DNA from: CAIZGX01 sp044239865
GTDB taxonomy: Bacteria; Bacteroidota; Bacteroidia; Flavobacteriales_D; Sanyastnellaceae
Assembly: GCA_044239865.1 (NCBI GenBank)
Contig: JBIIAO010000002.1
Coordinates: 558,001-622,000, forward strand
Direction of reading: 5' to 3'
DNA: 64,000 bases
Under the pieces are notes generated by a model that saw only the letters and a list, made by a program, of their open reading frames with translations, made no database searches and was not told the DNA's origin. Each line of letters opens with the position of its first letter. The stretch's first letter is position 1. Made by a program: the position numbers and the translations under genes. Positions 61,625 through 64,000 of the stretch are shown here, in pieces.

Positions 61625-62253
61625 TGAGAGAAAAGTTTATTATTCAATTTTCAAAATTTCTTTCGTTGATTTTCCATCCGCTTGGAATGCCAATGGTAAT
61701 CTACCTCTTGGTGCGTTGGATTGACCCCTACTACATAGCTCCGGCGGAAGCAGATTACTTCGTTTTTTTACTCCTCGGAATTAATATTGTTGCGCCAGCT
61801 GCGAGTATATTAATTATGATAAAATTCAAAATGGTTTCTTCCATTGATTTGCATGATCGCAAAGAGCGCTGGGCACCATATTTACTTGTAATTCTCTACT
61901 ACATTCTGTCTTACGTATTGCTCAGATATTACGGGCCAACACTACCAACAGAAGTGTTTTCGTTTATTCTAGCGGTTATTGTTTCCTTGCTCATTTCATT
62001 GACTATAAACTTCTATTGGAAAATAAGCGTTCACATGTTGGGCCAAGGCGGCGTATTCGGATCACTCATTAGCCTGAGCATTCTTCACCGTGCAGATGTT
62101 TCTATTATTATTATTGGCTGCTTGCTCATGTCTGCATTAACAGGCTTTTCGAGACTTCGTTTGAACGCACATACACACCAGCAAGTGTATGCTGGATTTG
62201 TATTGGGAATGATTTGCAACCTCGTTATTCTTTGCGGCGAGTGGTTTATTTAA
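61624..62253 (+). CDS. Polytopic membrane protein, PAP2-like C-terminus
   Basis: 209 residues, about six membrane segments. The C-terminal part (NFYWKISVHMLGQGGVFGSL, RLRLNAHTHQQVYAGFVLG) resembles the second half of PAP2 phosphatases, with His in a matching place. The first phosphatase motif (KX6RP) is not seen, so activity is uncertain. It overlaps rpoN by one base and is co-transcribed with it. The 3' end overlaps galE by 8 bases. Confidence 0.65.
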   Translation: MREKFIIQFSKFLSLIFHPLGMPMVIYLLVRWIDPYYIAPAEADYFVFLLLGINIVAPAASILIMIKFKMVSSIDLHDRKERWAPYLLVILYYILSYVLLRYYGPTLPTEVFSFILAVIVSLLISLTINFYWKISVHMLGQGGVFGSLISLSILHRADVSIIIIGCLLMSALTGFSRLRLNAHTHQQVYAGFVLGMICNLVILCGEWFI

Positions 62254-63253
62254 CCTGAGTTCTCGTCCAATTCCAAGCGTGAGCTAGTGCATCATCAATG
62301 GTTAATTGGCACTTCCAACCCATCTTCTTTTCAGCATAATCAGGAACAGCCCATATTGCAGGAACATCGCCCGATCTTCTTCCAGTAATTTCTACATTCA
62401 ATGTAACGCCATTTATCTTCTGGAAACGATCCACCACTTCTTTCACGCTAAAACCCTTTCCTACCCCCAAATTAAAAACTTCTAAGCTGCTCTCTCTCGA
62501 AAGATTAAGAGCCAAAACGTGAGCCTTCGCCAAGTCTACCACGTGAATGTAGTCTCGAATACAAGATCCATCGGGAGTGTCATAATCCTCTCCGAATACA
62601 AATAATTTCGCACGCTTCCCTGTTGCAACCTCGCACACCAACGGAATTAAATTAGTAGGCGCGTCATTCGTTGACTCTCCTATTTTTGCTGAAGGGTGAG
62701 CCCCTACCGGATTAAAATATCGCAATACGATTGATTGAAAAGGCACGCTCTTCGACGCTTCAAAAATTAGATCTTCACAATCTTGTTTTGTTTGGCCGTA
62801 TACGGAAGCCGCCGGCAATCGGGGGGTGCTTTCGCTAACCGGATTTATTTCCGGCGTGCCATACACCGTGCAAGAGCTGGAAAACACAAATCGTTCAACC
62901 GAAAATTCTTCCATTAATTGCAACAAAACTTTCGTTGAACCAACATTGTTGCGCATATAGGCCTCAGGCATTTTCTGAGATTCTTCTACCGATTTAAACG
63001 CCGCAAAATGAATGACAGAATTTATTTTATATGTTGAAAAAACACGGCGCATCTCAGACTCGTCTGTACAATCTACCTGCTCAAAAGAAATCTTCACTCC
63101 GGTTAAATCTTCTAAACTACTCAAACGACCTAGCGTTGAATTCGCTAAATTATCTACAATTACAGGGGTGTACCCCGCTGTAACCAACTCTACAGCCGTG
63201 TGAGAGCCTATATAACCCAAGCCTCCCGTGACTAAAACTGTCTTGTTCTCCAT
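62246..63253 (-). CDS. galE: UDP-glucose 4-epimerase
   Basis: 335 residues, short-chain dehydrogenase fold. NAD site TGGLGYIGSHTAVEL at the N-terminus, catalytic SSSCTVYG and YGQTKQDCE (Tyr-x3-Lys). It interconverts UDP-glucose and UDP-galactose for surface glycans or galactose use. A TATCTTTG box lies 8 bases before the ATG. Confidence 0.94.
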   Translation of the reverse strand: MENKTVLVTGGLGYIGSHTAVELVTAGYTPVIVDNLANSTLGRLSSLEDLTGVKISFEQVDCTDESEMRRVFSTYKINSVIHFAAFKSVEESQKMPEAYMRNNVGSTKVLLQLMEEFSVERFVFSSSCTVYGTPEINPVSESTPRLPAASVYGQTKQDCEDLIFEASKSVPFQSIVLRYFNPVGAHPSAKIGESTNDAPTNLIPLVCEVATGKRAKLFVFGEDYDTPDGSCIRDYIHVVDLAKAHVLALNLSRESSLEVFNLGVGKGFSVKEVVDRFQKINGVTLNVEITGRRSGDVPAIWAVPDYAEKKMGWKCQLTIDDALAHAWNWTRTQVK

Positions 63254-63261
63254 AATTCTCG

Positions 63262-63269
63262 CAAAGATA
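63262..63269 (-). promoter_or_regulatory. -7 box TATCTTTG of galE
   Basis: Full consensus on the minus strand, 8 bases before the galE ATG. Confidence 0.55.
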
Positions 63270-63283
63270 GAAAGCTTTTTATT

Positions 63284-63291
63284 TAAGTTTG
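63284..63291 (+). promoter_or_regulatory. -7 box TAAGTTTG of the DUF4301 gene
   Basis: Full consensus, 20 bases before the ATG at 63312, in a 58-base divergent gap. Confidence 0.5.
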
Positions 63292-63311
63292 TTGGCTCAT
63301 TCTTTTCACTA

Positions 63312-64000
63312 TGAAAAACAAAACTGAACTAGCGCTTCACCTGCTGCAATCCAATAGGCCCGCCCAATTGGTGAGGCATGTCGCTGTTGGCGATGGAATT
63401 GTTCAGATCGAGGGATCTCTTCTTTTAGAGGCTATTGGGAAGTATGAAAAAAATTACAATCGAATTAATATTGAAAAATTCGTGCCTGCGTCAGGCGCAG
63501 CTACTCGCATGTTCGCAAACTTGAGTGGTGTTGATCTATTGAACCCGAACGATGAAGCTGAGTTCTTCTTTCTTCATTTACGCGACTTCCCCTTCTTCAA
63601 TTCCATTCTTCTCGACTTTGAAAAAGACGGGTTGAATTACGATGAAATAACGGGAGTAGAAAGATACTCGCGCGTTTTGAATTTTCTTTTCAAAAATGGA
63701 TATGCCACTTTCCCTAAAGGAGCTGTTCCTTTCCATTTCTATGAAGAAGAACGTACTGCTTTCGCTGAACATTGCATCGAAAGCACGCATTACATGCATA
63801 ATGGTGGAAATCATGAAATTCATTTCACCATTCCCGCTGAACATCGTTTACTGGTAGAGAATATCTTCCATACTTTTTTTGAAAACCACCCCAATACGAT
63901 TCAAAAGATTTCTTTTAGTTCTCAAGATCCTGAAACCCATATTCCTGCATTTGATAAAAACAACCTTCCTGCACTCCGTGAAACCGGGGAGATTTTCCTG
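63312..64000 (+). CDS. DUF4301 family protein, 5' part only
   Basis: 229 codons are present and the frame runs off the end of the window. The family mark KFVPASGAATRMFANL is near residue 58, a phosphosugar-nucleotidyltransferase-like glycine-rich segment. The remaining part (FPKGAVPFHFYEEERTAFAE, EIHFTIPAEHR) fits DUF4301, whose biochemical role I do not know. The full family length is about 500 residues. Confidence 0.82.

Overview
The window looks like a chromosome segment of a member of the Bacteroidota, most likely a Flavobacteriales lineage of the Crocinitomicaceae/Cryomorphaceae type (inference, from gene content and promoters only). The evidence is several secreted proteins with type IX secretion (T9SS) C-terminal domains, a TonB receptor with a carboxypeptidase-regulatory-like N-terminus, a fused SecDF, a fused two-subunit E1 dehydrogenase, DUF2480 and DUF4301 proteins, and many TAnnTTTG -7 promoter boxes. 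I saw no tRNA, rRNA, CRISPR array, prophage or insertion sequence.

Layout. 1-2.8 kb: the 5' part of a NeuB-like sialic-acid-type synthase, a tandem mini-hairpin array, DUF2480, a HigB/HigA-type module whose toxin gene is frameshifted, and an exported superoxide dismutase. 2.9-11.4 kb: AsmA-like protein, rRNA/tRNA cytosine methylase, CvpA, KsgA, fructose-1,6-bisphosphatase, a TM2 protein and two glycosyltransferases for surface glycans. 11.4-14.3 kb (minus strand): HepT/MntA toxin-antitoxin pair, LysM glucosaminidase, MORN-type lipoprotein, polyprenyl diphosphate synthase. 14.4-15.4 kb: a second mini-hairpin array and an outer-membrane protein. 15.6-21.4 kb: a complete suf operon (A-B-C-D-S-E-T) behind a promoter and a leader hairpin. 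21.4-29 kb: outer-membrane and lipoproteins, a TerB/PH-like protein and a 1459-residue esterase/beta-helix T9SS cargo. 29-32.7 kb (minus): glutamate-type dehydrogenase, ExbB, ExbD, NhaD. 32.7-36 kb: DUF4349, a TonB receptor and a 58-residue orphan protein. 36-44 kb (minus): E1 alpha-beta fusion, AlkB-like oxygenase, TatA, SecDF, L28, CinA. 44-59 kb: four T9SS cargo proteins and an MBL hydrolase, including two paralogous giant repeat proteins. 59-64 kb: phosphatase lipoprotein, RpoN, a membrane protein, GalE and a partial DUF4301 gene.

The most unusual structure is intergenic: seven arrays of very short perfect hairpins, nearly all with 3-base loops, strung on a fixed spacer. Two arrays use the 6-mer GATGAC and five use the 5-mer AAGRT. 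In arrays that have both halves, the spacer inverts to its reverse complement across the centre (GATGAC to GTCATC, AAGRT to AYCTT). Several arrays end exactly at promoters. A second recurring pattern is a TAnnTTTG box ending exactly 4 bases before a start codon in many genes, which predicts leaderless mRNAs.
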